NCBI GenBank assembly: GCA_035445085.1
Contig: DAOMQA010000024.1
Span: 1 to 38,615 of the forward strand
Origin: JBDHXE01 sp035445085
Lineage (GTDB): Bacteria; Bacteroidota; Ignavibacteria; Kapaibacteriales; UBA2268
Length of the DNA stretch: 38,615 nucleotides
Direction of reading: 5' to 3'
The translations under genes and the position numbers were made by a program. The notes below the pieces were generated by a model. It did no database searches. It had not been told where the DNA came from and worked only from the letters and a program-made list of their open reading frames with translations. The stretch's first letter is position 1. The number at the start of each line of letters is the position of its first letter. Shown here in pieces: positions 1 to 8,605 of the stretch.

Positions 1-623
1 GTGGTAAAGAATGCTATAGAAATAGAGAGAAGTACAGCGATAATTGCCAAGGTTAAAATAAGTGTAAAGGCTGTATTGTATTCAATATTTGTTTGAGTTG
101 CTACTTTAGTAAATTGAGCGTTCTCATATTCCTCAATATCCTTTGTGGCTTTTAGGTATGGCAACCTAAGTGCATTTAACTTTTCGGTATTAATATTAGT
201 GTTATTAACTCCATTTTTTAAGTTTTCTTGCAGCTGCTTAATTGTTGCTGCTTCTTCAACTAAGTACTCATCGCGTGCCTTATAAAATTTAGATAGTAAT
301 TCTTTCCCTTGCTCCGAGTTTATTCTTGCTTTTAATGTGTCCACTGATGCTTGTATCGCTTTATATCCATTTTCAATAACGATAAATTCTTCTCTCACAA
401 GATCGGGGTCCTTGGATTTTATCGCCATTTCCAATGCTATAAGTTTAGCACTTATTTCAGTATTGTTTTTAATAGCATGCACAGCGGTTGGATACCAATG
501 CAGGGCTAAGTCATTTAAACTTTCATTTAACTCTCTTGCCGTATTTAGCCCCATTACAGCAATAATACATATCAGAACTGTTCCTACAGCAAAGCCAAGT
601 TGCAGTTTTGCTCCTATTTTCAT
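1..623 (-). CDS. Methyl-accepting chemotaxis protein, N-terminal part (runs off left edge)
   Basis: The minus strand is open from an ATG at 623-621 to the window edge, about 207 codons without a stop. The protein starts MKIGAKLQLGFAVGTVL, an N-terminal membrane helix. A mostly helical sensor segment follows (about residues 30-180), of the four-helix-bundle MCP type (4HB_MCP). A second membrane helix (about 187-205, TLILTLAIIAVLLSISIAFF) comes just before the edge. HAMP and signalling domains would lie outside the window, so the receptor assignment rests on the helix-sensor-helix layout. An AGGAG lies 8 nt upstream of the ATG (632-636), an unusually clear ribosome binding site for this window. 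The gene is separated from htrA by about 257 nt containing a terminator, so it is probably its own transcription unit. Ligand unknown. Confidence 0.75.
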   Translation of the reverse strand, partial: MKIGAKLQLGFAVGTVLICIIAVMGLNTARELNESLNDLALHWYPTAVHAIKNNTEISAKLIALEMAIKSKDPDLVREEFIVIENGYKAIQASVDTLKARINSEQGKELLSKFYKARDEYLVEEAATIKQLQENLKNGVNNTNINTEKLNALRLPYLKATKDIEEYENAQFTKVATQTNIEYNTAFTLILTLAIIAVLLSISIAFFT

Positions 624-880
624 AAAATTCACTCCTATTATTTCGTAAAAAATTATTATCACACACAATAAAAAATTAATTTCCTACAAAATTAGAAAAA
701 ATAGCCACCAAAGCAAAATATAATTTAAAAAAAATAGCCACATACTTAAATAAGTTTTAAGAAACAAGCTTATTAACTTATTTTTTACTTGCTGAGATAT
801 GTATGAACAAAGTTAAACAACAAAAGGAGCCTTTAAAAAAAAAAAGCTCCTTCTGTTTTTTATTTAATACTCTCTTACTG
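624..880. other. Intergenic region between the chemotaxis receptor and htrA
   Basis: This is AT-rich non-coding DNA. It holds the hairpin terminator at 823-860. It also has two near-identical copies of AAAAAATAGCCAC, at about 694-706 and 729-742, whose role is unknown. I see no further gene in it. Confidence 0.5.
823..860 (-). terminator. Rho-independent terminator downstream of htrA
   Basis: An inverted repeat AAGGAGC ... GCTCCTT flanks an A/T-rich loop starting about 20 nt past the htrA stop. Read on the minus strand, the stem is followed by a T-rich stretch (TTTTGTTGTTT). The other strand also has a T run, so it could act in both directions. Confidence 0.6.
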
Positions 881-2401
881 TTATGATTTAGATACTTGCA
901 AGGCTACTATCTGTGCTCTATCTTTATATTTTATATTCAAGATTACAACCTCGCCGTCTTTCTTTGAATCAATGATATTCTTAATATCGTTTGTAGATCT
1001 AACTGCTTGCCCATCAGCTTCTATTATTATGCAATTAGGAAACAAGCCTCTATCAGCTGCTATAGAGTATCTCTTTACATCGCTAACTAAGACGCCTTTT
1101 TCTACACTAAATTCCTTTTTTTGATCTCCAGTTAAAGATTTGACAGAAAAACCTAGCTTATCAAAATTTACTGGTTCATTAGCTTTAGGAGTATTTTCGC
1201 CATCATTTTCTGAACCACCCTTTACAGTTGAAATATCATTACCATCTTGAGATTTTAATGTAACTATCTTATGTATTATTTTACTATTTCGCCATAATGT
1301 AACATCTACTTTGTCGCCCGCTCTATAAAATACAATTTTACTTTGTAGTTCAGAAGGCGAGTTCACTTCTTTACCGTCAATCTCTAATATAACATCACCA
1401 CTTTGTATGCCAGCTGACTTTGCGGCACCATTTTCTACAAGGTTTTGTACTAATACTCCTTGCACCTTAGGCAAATTTAATCCCTTTGCCAAAACCTCAT
1501 CTACTTCATCAATAGCTACACCAATATAGCCTCTACTTATTTGCCCATCGTCTATTAAATCGCTAACTACTGCTTGCATTAAGTCTATTGGTATAGCAAA
1601 GCCATAACCCATAAAGCCACCATTTTCTGTTGCAATTGCGGTATTAATTCCTACTAAGGACCCATTAATATCAAATAAACCACCGCCACTATTTCCTGGG
1701 TTTATTGCTGCATCTGTTTGAATATAATGCTCTATATTTAAACCTTTCTTCTGAGAAATAGAACCACGACCTATTGCACTTACGATACCTTGAGTTACAG
1801 TATGACTTAATCCAATAGGATTACCAACAGCTAACACAATAGAACCAACCTTTACCGTATTAATATCGGCAAAGTGAGCTACTGGTAAGCCTGTAGCTTC
1901 AATTTTTAATAAGGCTAAGTCAGTATATTCATCTTTTCCAACTACTGTAGCTTTGTATTCTTTCTTGTCGAAGGTTTGAATTGTAATGCCTTTCTCGGTT
2001 GCATTTTCAACTACGTGATTATTTGTAACTATGTACCCATTTGCTGAAACAATAACGCCCGAGCCTGAACCACGTGTTTTCCAGCTCTTTTCTTGATCTT
2101 TTGGTGCAAAGAATCTAAAAAAGTCAAACCCGTCTTGACCTTCTCCGCTATTACCTTTTATTTCCGCTTCTACTTTAATATATACAACTGTTGGCAATAT
2201 TGCTTCGCTCGCATTTACCATAGCTTGATTAAGTGCAATAACAGATTGGGCAGGGGTAACAGGCGCAGAGCTACTACCAAGTTTCATATCTTGCGCAAAT
2301 ATATTAGAGATACCACTTAGCGAAAAGTTAGATACTAACAGAATACCAATAAACATTCCAGTACCTACCAAAAGAGTTGATAAAATCACTACTTTTTTCA
2401 T
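881..2401 (-). CDS. HtrA/DegP-family periplasmic serine protease with two PDZ domains
   Basis: This is an envelope protein-quality-control protease that degrades or chaperones misfolded periplasmic proteins. The 506-aa product starts with a signal peptide or anchor (helix at about 4-23, then FAQ at 35-37). The trypsin-like domain carries the full triad: His129 in TNNHVVENA, Asp161 in EYTDLALLKI and Ser238 in NPGNSGGGLF. Two PDZ domains follow, at about 290-385 and 410-500. The first has the GAAKSAGIQSGDVILEIDG substrate-binding fold. Length and order match DegP/DegQ rather than single-PDZ DegS. The ATG at 2401 is followed by a lysine-rich signal start, which supports this start. It appears monocistronic, with a hairpin upstream (2548-2577) and a terminator downstream. 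Confidence 0.93.
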   Translation of the reverse strand: MKKVVILSTLLVGTGMFIGILLVSNFSLSGISNIFAQDMKLGSSSAPVTPAQSVIALNQAMVNASEAILPTVVYIKVEAEIKGNSGEGQDGFDFFRFFAPKDQEKSWKTRGSGSGVIVSANGYIVTNNHVVENATEKGITIQTFDKKEYKATVVGKDEYTDLALLKIEATGLPVAHFADINTVKVGSIVLAVGNPIGLSHTVTQGIVSAIGRGSISQKKGLNIEHYIQTDAAINPGNSGGGLFDINGSLVGINTAIATENGGFMGYGFAIPIDLMQAVVSDLIDDGQISRGYIGVAIDEVDEVLAKGLNLPKVQGVLVQNLVENGAAKSAGIQSGDVILEIDGKEVNSPSELQSKIVFYRAGDKVDVTLWRNSKIIHKIVTLKSQDGNDISTVKGGSENDGENTPKANEPVNFDKLGFSVKSLTGDQKKEFSVEKGVLVSDVKRYSIAADRGLFPNCIIIEADGQAVRSTNDIKNIIDSKKDGEVVILNIKYKDRAQIVALQVSKS

Positions 2402-2597
2402 TTCTTTATCCTTTATTTAATTCAACTTTATAAACGAATTAGTAACGATTAGATTTATAAATACTCCCTTTTAAACTTCTTCCAACTTTTAGAAACATTG
2501 ACGGATAAATAGTACAAAAGTTACATAATTTATATTACAAAGCATAAGTAGGGCTAACTTCATAAGTTACTCCCTACCTTAGAAATATCGAATATAA
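2402..2597. other. Intergenic region upstream of htrA
   Basis: AT-rich spacer of 196 nt between the metallopeptidase stop and the htrA start. Apart from the hairpin at 2548-2577 I see no gene or clear promoter box. Confidence 0.4.
2548..2577 (-). terminator. Strong hairpin just downstream of the metallopeptidase gene
   Basis: GTAGGG-C-TAACTT-CAT-AAGTTA-CT-CCCTAC forms two 6-bp stems with a small internal loop and a 3-nt tip. It begins 21 nt past the stop codon of the minus-strand peptidase gene. The downstream minus-strand sequence is only moderately T-rich (TTATGCTTTG). It is therefore either an imperfect intrinsic terminator or a 3'-end stabilising hairpin. Confidence 0.5.
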
Positions 2598-4661
2598 TTA
2601 TTTTTGTACTTTCAGTTTATTTATTGCTTCTTGTGCAGCGTCTAATGTTGGTTTAATTGATAAAGGTGCTCCAACTGCTTGGGACATCCAATATAAAGGA
2701 GTTAATCGCCCTAATGAAGTAATTCTTTCTACTTCTTTTCCAAAATCTCTATTTTTAATGTGCTGTTCAATTTGAAATTCGATCAAGTGCCCTAAAGGAT
2801 AAGCTGATAAGTATAACGGATAACTAATAATATGCGAATAAATAGCTAAAACTGGAGAATTCTTTTCGCCTAATACATTTGCATAATATTTATTCCACAC
2901 TTCTTTGGCAATTCTAACAGAGTTTTGTTTTAGTTGTTCGCTATTGGCATCTGGATTGTCATATAGCCATTTCCAAATATACATATCAGTTAATGCTACT
3001 CCCATTATTTCATACGCCGACCATAAATTATCTAAAGTGTTGTTATATTCAGAATTCGGGTCTTTTGATTTAATGCCAAAAATATCCAAATCTCTTGCTT
3101 GAAATATAAATGCAAAAGCTTCAGTAAAAGCATTACTTGGCACGCCACTCAAAGAGTAATAATCTATATTATATAATGAAAATGTTTGTTCTACATTATG
3201 CCCAAACTCATGAATAGCAATATTATAACCTTTGTAATCCATACCATCTTTGCCAATTCTTGTTCTTAAATGTGCTTTATCATTCCTTGAACGACTTCCA
3301 GAAGCATGCCCAGCTCCGCGAGAAGGATCTACGGCAATTTTATCTGATAGCCAGGCGGCACGCTTCTCTGTGAACCCCAATTTCTCTAAAATATTAGGTA
3401 AATCATTGGCAAAAGTACTGGCGTTAGGATATTTCTTTTTTAATTGTTCTGTAATGGCGTCTATATCTATATTACTCCTATCCTTAAATCCATCATACCA
3501 AATATCAAAAGGTCTCAACTCTCTTTTTAGCTTACTTTTTATAATATCAGCAGTTTCTTTAATTTGCTTTGAAGTAATAAACTCAATAAACATTTTTTCT
3601 ATATCATTGTATGATATTTCTACAGATTGGTCAAATTGCCTTTTTATATAAGTATCATAAATTGGATTGAATTGATCCATTTCTTTTAGTGCTTTAAAAT
3701 TATCTAATAGTAGTTGGTATCTTGTATTTGGCTCTGCTTTTACATCAATTTGCTTGTTGTTTTTATATACCTTATTAGAAAATGGTTCCCAACTTAAGTC
3801 CGTATTATTTATTATATCATTTGGTATTTCTTGGTTGATAATTCTAAGCATAATTTTATAAATAATCTCTTGCTTTTGTAGTCCATTTTTTTGGGGATAG
3901 TTTGCTTTTAGCTCATCTCTTAAATTCCAGTGCGAAATTAATTTCATATCACTTGGAAAGCTAATTAGATTATCTTTATCAATTATATTACCCATCATTA
4001 TATTATAATTGCTAATATAATTATCTGCTTTTGAGTTTATTGCTGTAAATTTTTGCACGATATTAGCAGGAACTCGCGAAGTAAATAAATCCCCTACTCT
4101 TGCTTTTGCCCAATCCCTCCTTGACCAATTTTTACCTAAATTATTTTTTTCTTCTAAAGTATAGCTTGGAAAGTTTAATAGTATAATAAAAGCAATTTTG
4201 TTTTGAAAATAATCTTCACTAACATGGGCGGATGGGTTATAGGCAGCAAACTTGTAATCGAGTAAAGTGGGCTTTTCATAAACCTCCACGTCAATTGGGA
4301 ATCTTAGATTAAGCATCATATTGTTAAAATTACCTTCAACGTTTTCTAACTGTTTTTCTAAGGATTCAAAATTTTGTTCGTATTCTAATGAGTCTACAAG
4401 AAAATTATCCAAGCAAAACTCTGTAAACTCTTTATTAGAGCCGTCTTCTAAATGCCAGAACGCAGCTACTTGTTTTACGCCTTTCTCAATCCTAAATTTG
4501 TGAACACTACCGTATTTATTTACTAAATCATTAGTTGCCTTACTAATATCATCTTTACTAATATTAGTATATATATTACTTGTTCCAATCCCTTTCATAT
4601 CTGAACCATAAGCAAATGTAAAATAAAATATTACTACAAATATTGTGATAATCTTAGACAT
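2598..4661 (-). CDS. Exported M3-like zinc metallopeptidase (gluzincin fold)
   Basis: The 687-aa product begins with a signal peptide (about residues 1-19, FYFTFAYGS). It is largely helical, with the zinc site in the C-terminal third. HEFGH is at 484-488 and a probable third ligand Glu514 lies in NAFTEAFAFIF, 26 residues later. This spacing matches clan MA gluzincins of the M3/M32 type, where a GxPxDfvE-like segment follows HExxH; here it reads SGVPSNAFTE. Overall similarity to thimet oligopeptidase or oligopeptidase F is weak, and export is unusual for classical M3 enzymes, which are mostly cytoplasmic. The likely role is periplasmic or outer-membrane peptide degradation. It is divergent from the histidine kinase gene at 4767 and followed by a hairpin. 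Confidence 0.7.
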   Translation of the reverse strand: MSKIITIFVVIFYFTFAYGSDMKGIGTSNIYTNISKDDISKATNDLVNKYGSVHKFRIEKGVKQVAAFWHLEDGSNKEFTEFCLDNFLVDSLEYEQNFESLEKQLENVEGNFNNMMLNLRFPIDVEVYEKPTLLDYKFAAYNPSAHVSEDYFQNKIAFIILLNFPSYTLEEKNNLGKNWSRRDWAKARVGDLFTSRVPANIVQKFTAINSKADNYISNYNIMMGNIIDKDNLISFPSDMKLISHWNLRDELKANYPQKNGLQKQEIIYKIMLRIINQEIPNDIINNTDLSWEPFSNKVYKNNKQIDVKAEPNTRYQLLLDNFKALKEMDQFNPIYDTYIKRQFDQSVEISYNDIEKMFIEFITSKQIKETADIIKSKLKRELRPFDIWYDGFKDRSNIDIDAITEQLKKKYPNASTFANDLPNILEKLGFTEKRAAWLSDKIAVDPSRGAGHASGSRSRNDKAHLRTRIGKDGMDYKGYNIAIHEFGHNVEQTFSLYNIDYYSLSGVPSNAFTEAFAFIFQARDLDIFGIKSKDPNSEYNNTLDNLWSAYEIMGVALTDMYIWKWLYDNPDANSEQLKQNSVRIAKEVWNKYYANVLGEKNSPVLAIYSHIISYPLYLSAYPLGHLIEFQIEQHIKNRDFGKEVERITSLGRLTPLYWMSQAVGAPLSIKPTLDAAQEAINKLKVQK

Positions 4662-4729
4662 AACTTAAACCTCTCATTAAAAATGATTAAAAATAATAAA
4701 AAAAACTTATGTAAATTATAAATATTTTG

Positions 4730-4737
4730 TATGTTTG
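4730..4737 (+). promoter_or_regulatory. Possible -7 promoter box (TATGTTTG) of the histidine kinase gene
   Basis: TATGTTTG fits the Bacteroidota -7 consensus TAnnTTTG and lies 29 nt before the GTG start at 4767. I do not see a convincing TTG -33 element at the expected spacing. Confidence 0.35.
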
Positions 4738-4766
4738 TAGTTTATTATTTGTAAAATGCGTTTTTA

Positions 4767-5990
4767 GTGGAAGCTGGGAATAGAAAAAAGATAATCAATA
4801 ATTTAGAGTGGAAGGAGATAGATTTTCTATACTTCATTTATGAGCAATTACAAGAAGGGCTTATTTTTTTAGATATTGATGATAACATTATCTTAGTAAA
4901 TAATAAGTTATGCGACTTGGTAGGATATTCTCGTGAAGAACTAATCGGTGCTTCTGCTTTTGATACTCTTTATTTAGAAGAAGACAAAGAGATGATGAGA
5001 AGCCGAAACGTTTTTAGACAAAAAGGTGTAAATGAACTCTATGAATTTAGATTTAAAAGAAAAGATAATAGTGTGATTCATTTACTTATTAATGCGAATT
5101 CCGTAAAAGATAGTAATGGCGCTGTTCGTGGTTTTATGGCAAGTTGCATAGATATTTCTGCACGAAAGGTTGAAGAAGATAGGAATAAAAGGCTATTTAA
5201 TGAACTCATCGAAACAAAATTACTTTTAGAACAGAATTTAACTCAAAAAAATAAATTGATAGATGAATTAATTGAAATAAAAGCAGAATTACAGCTATCA
5301 AACGCCGAAAAGGATAAATTTTTCTCAATAATTACACATGATTTAAAAAATGCCTTCTCTGGGCTAATTAATTATATAAAGTTATTTTCCGACGATTTAG
5401 GGACTTTTACTCTTCAAGAACTTGCGGAATTTATTAAGCAAATGCAAATTTCAGCAGAATCTCTGTATAAATTATTAGAAAATTTATTAGAGTGGTCTAA
5501 AATAAAAAGAGGTGCCATCAATTACCATCCTATGCTTCATAACACTAAATTTATTTTTAATCAAGTTGTTGATATTCTTAAAGTTAATGCCTTAAATAAA
5601 AAAATACAAATAATCGACAAAATAAGTAAAGACACTGAGGCTTATATTGATCCACAAATGTTTAATACGATTTTTAGGAATATAATACAAAACTCTATCA
5701 AATTCACACCACATAATGGGACTATAGAGATTGGATATCTTAGTAATGAAGATTGTGATATTTTCTACGTAAAAGATAGTGGAATTGGTATGGATCCCGC
5801 AATAAAAGATAATTTATTCAAAATTGATAAAAAGATTTCTCGTGAAGGTACGGACGGTGAGCCTTCGACTGGTCTTGGTTTGTTACTTACAAAAGAATTT
5901 GTAGAATTGCATAATGGAAAGATAGAAATCGAAAGTGCAAAAGGAAAAGGAAGTACTTTCTATATTTATTTTCCAAAGCATAAACAGTAG
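4767..5990 (+). CDS. PAS-domain sensor histidine kinase (soluble)
   Basis: The 407-aa protein has no membrane segment, so it is probably a cytoplasmic sensor. A PAS domain occupies about residues 20-135 (NNKLCDLVGYSREELIG, and PAC-like ASCIDISARK). A coiled-coil linker runs 140-185. The phosphorylation box has His191 in FFSIITHDLKNAF. The ATPase domain has an N box (NIIQNSIKF, Asn305/309), a G1 box DSGIGM (337-342) and a G2 box TGLGLLL (368-374). The start is GTG; the only nearby upstream ATG (4755) is out of frame and stops at once. The next two genes are an HD-GYP-like protein and a lone receiver, which suggests one signalling module, although 162 nt separate the kinase from the next gene. 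Confidence 0.9.
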   Translation: MEAGNRKKIINNLEWKEIDFLYFIYEQLQEGLIFLDIDDNIILVNNKLCDLVGYSREELIGASAFDTLYLEEDKEMMRSRNVFRQKGVNELYEFRFKRKDNSVIHLLINANSVKDSNGAVRGFMASCIDISARKVEEDRNKRLFNELIETKLLLEQNLTQKNKLIDELIEIKAELQLSNAEKDKFFSIITHDLKNAFSGLINYIKLFSDDLGTFTLQELAEFIKQMQISAESLYKLLENLLEWSKIKRGAINYHPMLHNTKFIFNQVVDILKVNALNKKIQIIDKISKDTEAYIDPQMFNTIFRNIIQNSIKFTPHNGTIEIGYLSNEDCDIFYVKDSGIGMDPAIKDNLFKIDKKISREGTDGEPSTGLGLLLTKEFVELHNGKIEIESAKGKGSTFYIYFPKHKQ

Positions 5991-6097
5991 ATAGTAGCAT
6001 ATCTAAAATATAATCGCTTGTAGCAATTTTTCTTAAAACATCTTAATAATACCTACACTCATGCCGATATTCACAATTATATTATAGAAATATATTG

Positions 6098-6105
6098 TAT
6101 ATTTG
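6098..6105 (+). promoter_or_regulatory. Possible -7 promoter box (TATATTTG) of the HD-GYP-like gene
   Basis: TATATTTG matches the Bacteroidota -7 consensus exactly, 47 nt upstream of the ATG at 6153. No clear -33 TTG is seen. The box suggests the HD-GYP/receiver/holA genes can be transcribed separately from the kinase gene. Confidence 0.35.
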
Positions 6106-6152
6106 TTAATCTGAATTAATAAGTTTTTGTAAAAGAATTATTCTAATTGTAC

Positions 6153-7028
6153 ATGATAGAAGAAAGTAAGAATAATGATGATATTATAGAGGTTTTAAGC
6201 TCACAGCTAGCAAATAGTTATTACCAATTCGCAGGTATGCTCAGCACTATTTCAGAAACAACTGAAAAATACTATGATGGTGGGCACTCTCGGTTTGTTG
6301 CAGATAAGTCCGCCATAATAGCGGAGCAGCTTGGAATGAGTGAAGTTGAAATCGTTGAAGTAAGGATAGCAGGCATGCTGCACGATATTGGCAAACTTGG
6401 TTTCCCAGATCCATTATTATTTAAATTTCCAAATGAAATGACTCAACAAGAATATATACACTATACTAAACATGCAGAGTTTGGATATAATATACTTAAC
6501 CAATCTTCACTATTTAAAAATATAGCAGAGATTGTTTATCAACACCACGAAAAATTAGATGGTTCAGGCTTTCCAAGACATTTAATACGAGAAAATATAC
6601 ATCCCGCTGCTAGAATTATTATCGTTGTCGATTATTACCATAATCAAATCTCAAAGATAAAACGCACAAGGTTTGAATCAAGCCAAAGCATAACAAATAC
6701 AAGTTCATATATTGAAAGTACGAAAGATAGGGTTGTAGCAACTATGAATTATTTGCATAAAAAGAAAAATATTCTTTTTGAGGCAAAAGTAGTTGATGCT
6801 TTTACTGACGTTATGGAAATTGAACGTAAAGTAATGGGGGCAAAAGTCGTTATGAAATTGCCTATTAACGTGATTGAACCCGGCATGATTTTTGCGGAAG
6901 ATTACTATACTAGTTACGGCATGTTAATCGCTGCTAAAGGAGAAAGAATTACTAACGATTCTTTCAAAGCTTTGCAAAGATGCATAGAAAATGGTGAAAT
7001 GCCTTCAAAGATATTGGTAATTAAATAA
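6153..7028 (+). CDS. HD-GYP-like phosphodiesterase (GFP variant)
   Basis: This is a probable cyclic-di-nucleotide phosphodiesterase or a degenerate HD-GYP signalling protein. The 291-aa protein has the metal-binding HD pair in AGMLHDIGK (His77-Asp78), a downstream HHE (131-133), and GFP (139-141) in LDGSGFPRHL, where the canonical motif is GYP. The N-terminal 40 residues show no recognisable sensor. The C-terminal 75 residues (MKLPINVIEPGMIFAEDYYT...) resemble the small domain that often follows HD-GYP units. I prefer the ATG at 6153 over an in-frame TTG two codons earlier. It sits 8 nt before a receiver-domain gene, so the two are likely translated from one message. Confidence 0.85.
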   Translation: MIEESKNNDDIIEVLSSQLANSYYQFAGMLSTISETTEKYYDGGHSRFVADKSAIIAEQLGMSEVEIVEVRIAGMLHDIGKLGFPDPLLFKFPNEMTQQEYIHYTKHAEFGYNILNQSSLFKNIAEIVYQHHEKLDGSGFPRHLIRENIHPAARIIIVVDYYHNQISKIKRTRFESSQSITNTSSYIESTKDRVVATMNYLHKKKNILFEAKVVDAFTDVMEIERKVMGAKVVMKLPINVIEPGMIFAEDYYTSYGMLIAAKGERITNDSFKALQRCIENGEMPSKILVIK

Positions 7029-7036
7029 TATACATT

Positions 7037-7444
7037 ATGAATACAGAACATCAAGTGATTGGATATTTAGATAAACTTGTACTAATATGCGATGATGAAG
7101 AATCGTATACAAAGTTTCTGAGTAAAATTATTGATAAATATTTAAAAGCAAGAGTATTAGTAGCAACAGACCCAGGGGTTATGTTCGAAGTGCTAAAATC
7201 TGAAAATCCTGATTTGATTATTCTTGACCTTCAAATGCCTGTCATGGACGGTGAGAAGGCGCTTAAGGTTTTAAGGGAAGACCATGTCCATAATTCGGTA
7301 CCTGTATTAATATGTTCTGCCTTAGGTTTTGAGTCTACTATTGTTAATTTAGCAAAACTGAATATCGATGGATTTATAATCAAGCCTTTTGAAGCTACTA
7401 CAGTTATTCAGAAAATTCAAACTATCCTTGATAAGCAAAGATAG
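7037..7444 (+). CDS. Single-domain response regulator (CheY-like receiver)
   Basis: A 135-aa stand-alone receiver domain. The acidic pair is Asp19-Asp20 (LICDDEESY), the phospho-acceptor is Asp64 in IILDLQMPVMDG, the switch Ser94 is in LICSALG and the conserved Lys116 is in IIKPF. There is no output domain, so it must act through a partner protein. The adjacent HD-GYP-like protein (8 nt upstream) and the PAS kinase are the obvious candidates. It is followed after 7 nt by holA, apparently in the same transcript. Confidence 0.92.
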   Translation: MNTEHQVIGYLDKLVLICDDEESYTKFLSKIIDKYLKARVLVATDPGVMFEVLKSENPDLIILDLQMPVMDGEKALKVLREDHVHNSVPVLICSALGFESTIVNLAKLNIDGFIIKPFEATTVIQKIQTILDKQR

Positions 7445-7451
7445 TTAGCTT

Positions 7452-8531
7452 ATGTATACTACGTTTGAAGATTATAGTACTAATATTTCTTTGCATAATG
7501 TTTATATGATTTTTGGAGAAGAAGGTTTATTAATAGATGATCTGATTTCTAAAATTCAACAATTTATTTCTAAATACCCAAACTCTACCTACGATTATGA
7601 AATTATTGATACTGACAAAGTAAGTATAGATAAAATAAAAGATATATGCTCAAGCTATCCTCTTGTTTGTGATAGAAAATTTGTAATTATTAGAAATTTT
7701 GAAAAATTAGTTATAGGAAAAGCAAGCAAAAAAACAAGTAATGATTTTATTCTTAAAAATATTATTGAAAATCCACCTAGCTTCCTAAATTTAATAATTA
7801 CAGCTAATTTAGAAAAAGTCAAAGACTTAAAGAAAAACCTCAAAGGAAAAGAACTAAGCGAATCGGGAGTATTAAAACTCAAGGATATTAAGTATCCTTT
7901 CGATTTTATTATTAAAAATAAGAGTTGGATTGAGTTCCCAAGAGTGTATGAGAAAGAATACCCAAATTGGGTTATAAATAAAGTAAAAGAAAACAGTAAA
8001 ATCATCAATTTAAAAGCTGCGCAACTACTATGTTTGCAAGTACGCTCATCCCTTAGAGATTTAGACGCCGAAATTGAAAAATTACTTTTATATTCTAAAG
8101 ACAAAAACGAGATAACTGAAGATGATATTTATGATTTAACAGGTACTACTAAAGAATATAACGTATTTGAATTACAAAAAGCAATTGCTATAAAAGATTT
8201 GAACAAGTCTATTACTATATTAAATAAAATTCTTTCAAATGATGAACAAGAAATATTGATTGTTTCAGTATTATTAAAGTTTTTTATCAATATGTTCAAG
8301 TTTGTAGATTTATTTTCCATGATAAGCGATGAGAATGTGCTAGCTAAAGAGATGGGTATGCAAAAATGGCAATTAAGTGATTATTTAGTTTGTAAAAATA
8401 AATACCAATCTTACGAAATAGATAATGCAATTATTGAATTAACTGAATGTGATTTTAAACTAAAAAGTACTAATACTAACACAATAGCTCTTTTGCAAAA
8501 TTCAATAATTCGTATCTTAGGTAATAAATAA
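7452..8531 (+). CDS. holA: DNA polymerase III delta subunit (clamp-loader wrench)
   Basis: Delta opens the beta sliding clamp within the clamp loader. The 359-aa product has the HolA N-terminal pattern (VYMIFGEEGLLIDDLISKI, about 17-35). The domain-II segment includes PSFLNLIITANLEKVKDLKKN, where HolA proteins usually have a nearby Lys/Asp-rich stretch. The helical C-terminal domain contains DLTGTTKEYNVFELQKAI. Length is close to the family norm (about 330-350). Sequence divergence is high, as usual for HolA, so the call rests on the N-terminal signature and overall layout. Its position behind a signalling gene is probably just genome packing. Confidence 0.82.
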   Translation: MYTTFEDYSTNISLHNVYMIFGEEGLLIDDLISKIQQFISKYPNSTYDYEIIDTDKVSIDKIKDICSSYPLVCDRKFVIIRNFEKLVIGKASKKTSNDFILKNIIENPPSFLNLIITANLEKVKDLKKNLKGKELSESGVLKLKDIKYPFDFIIKNKSWIEFPRVYEKEYPNWVINKVKENSKIINLKAAQLLCLQVRSSLRDLDAEIEKLLLYSKDKNEITEDDIYDLTGTTKEYNVFELQKAIAIKDLNKSITILNKILSNDEQEILIVSVLLKFFINMFKFVDLFSMISDENVLAKEMGMQKWQLSDYLVCKNKYQSYEIDNAIIELTECDFKLKSTNTNTIALLQNSIIRILGNK

Positions 8532-8567
8532 AAAAATAAATATTAATGTAAAAGGTCTATAAACAGT

Positions 8568-8575
8568 TATATTTG
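8568..8575 (+). promoter_or_regulatory. Possible -7 promoter box (TATATTTG) of proS
   Basis: Exact match to TAnnTTTG, ending 30 nt before the proS ATG, in the 74-nt gap after holA. A -33 TTG is not obvious. Confidence 0.4.
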
Positions 8576-8605
8576 AAAATTACGGAAATCTAAACTGAGT
8601 TTTTT

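Noticed and set aside
337..648. Plus-strand open frame of 103 codons
   Set aside because: It is antisense to the chemotaxis receptor, which has a clear start, ribosome binding site and receptor layout. The plus-strand frame has no family features.
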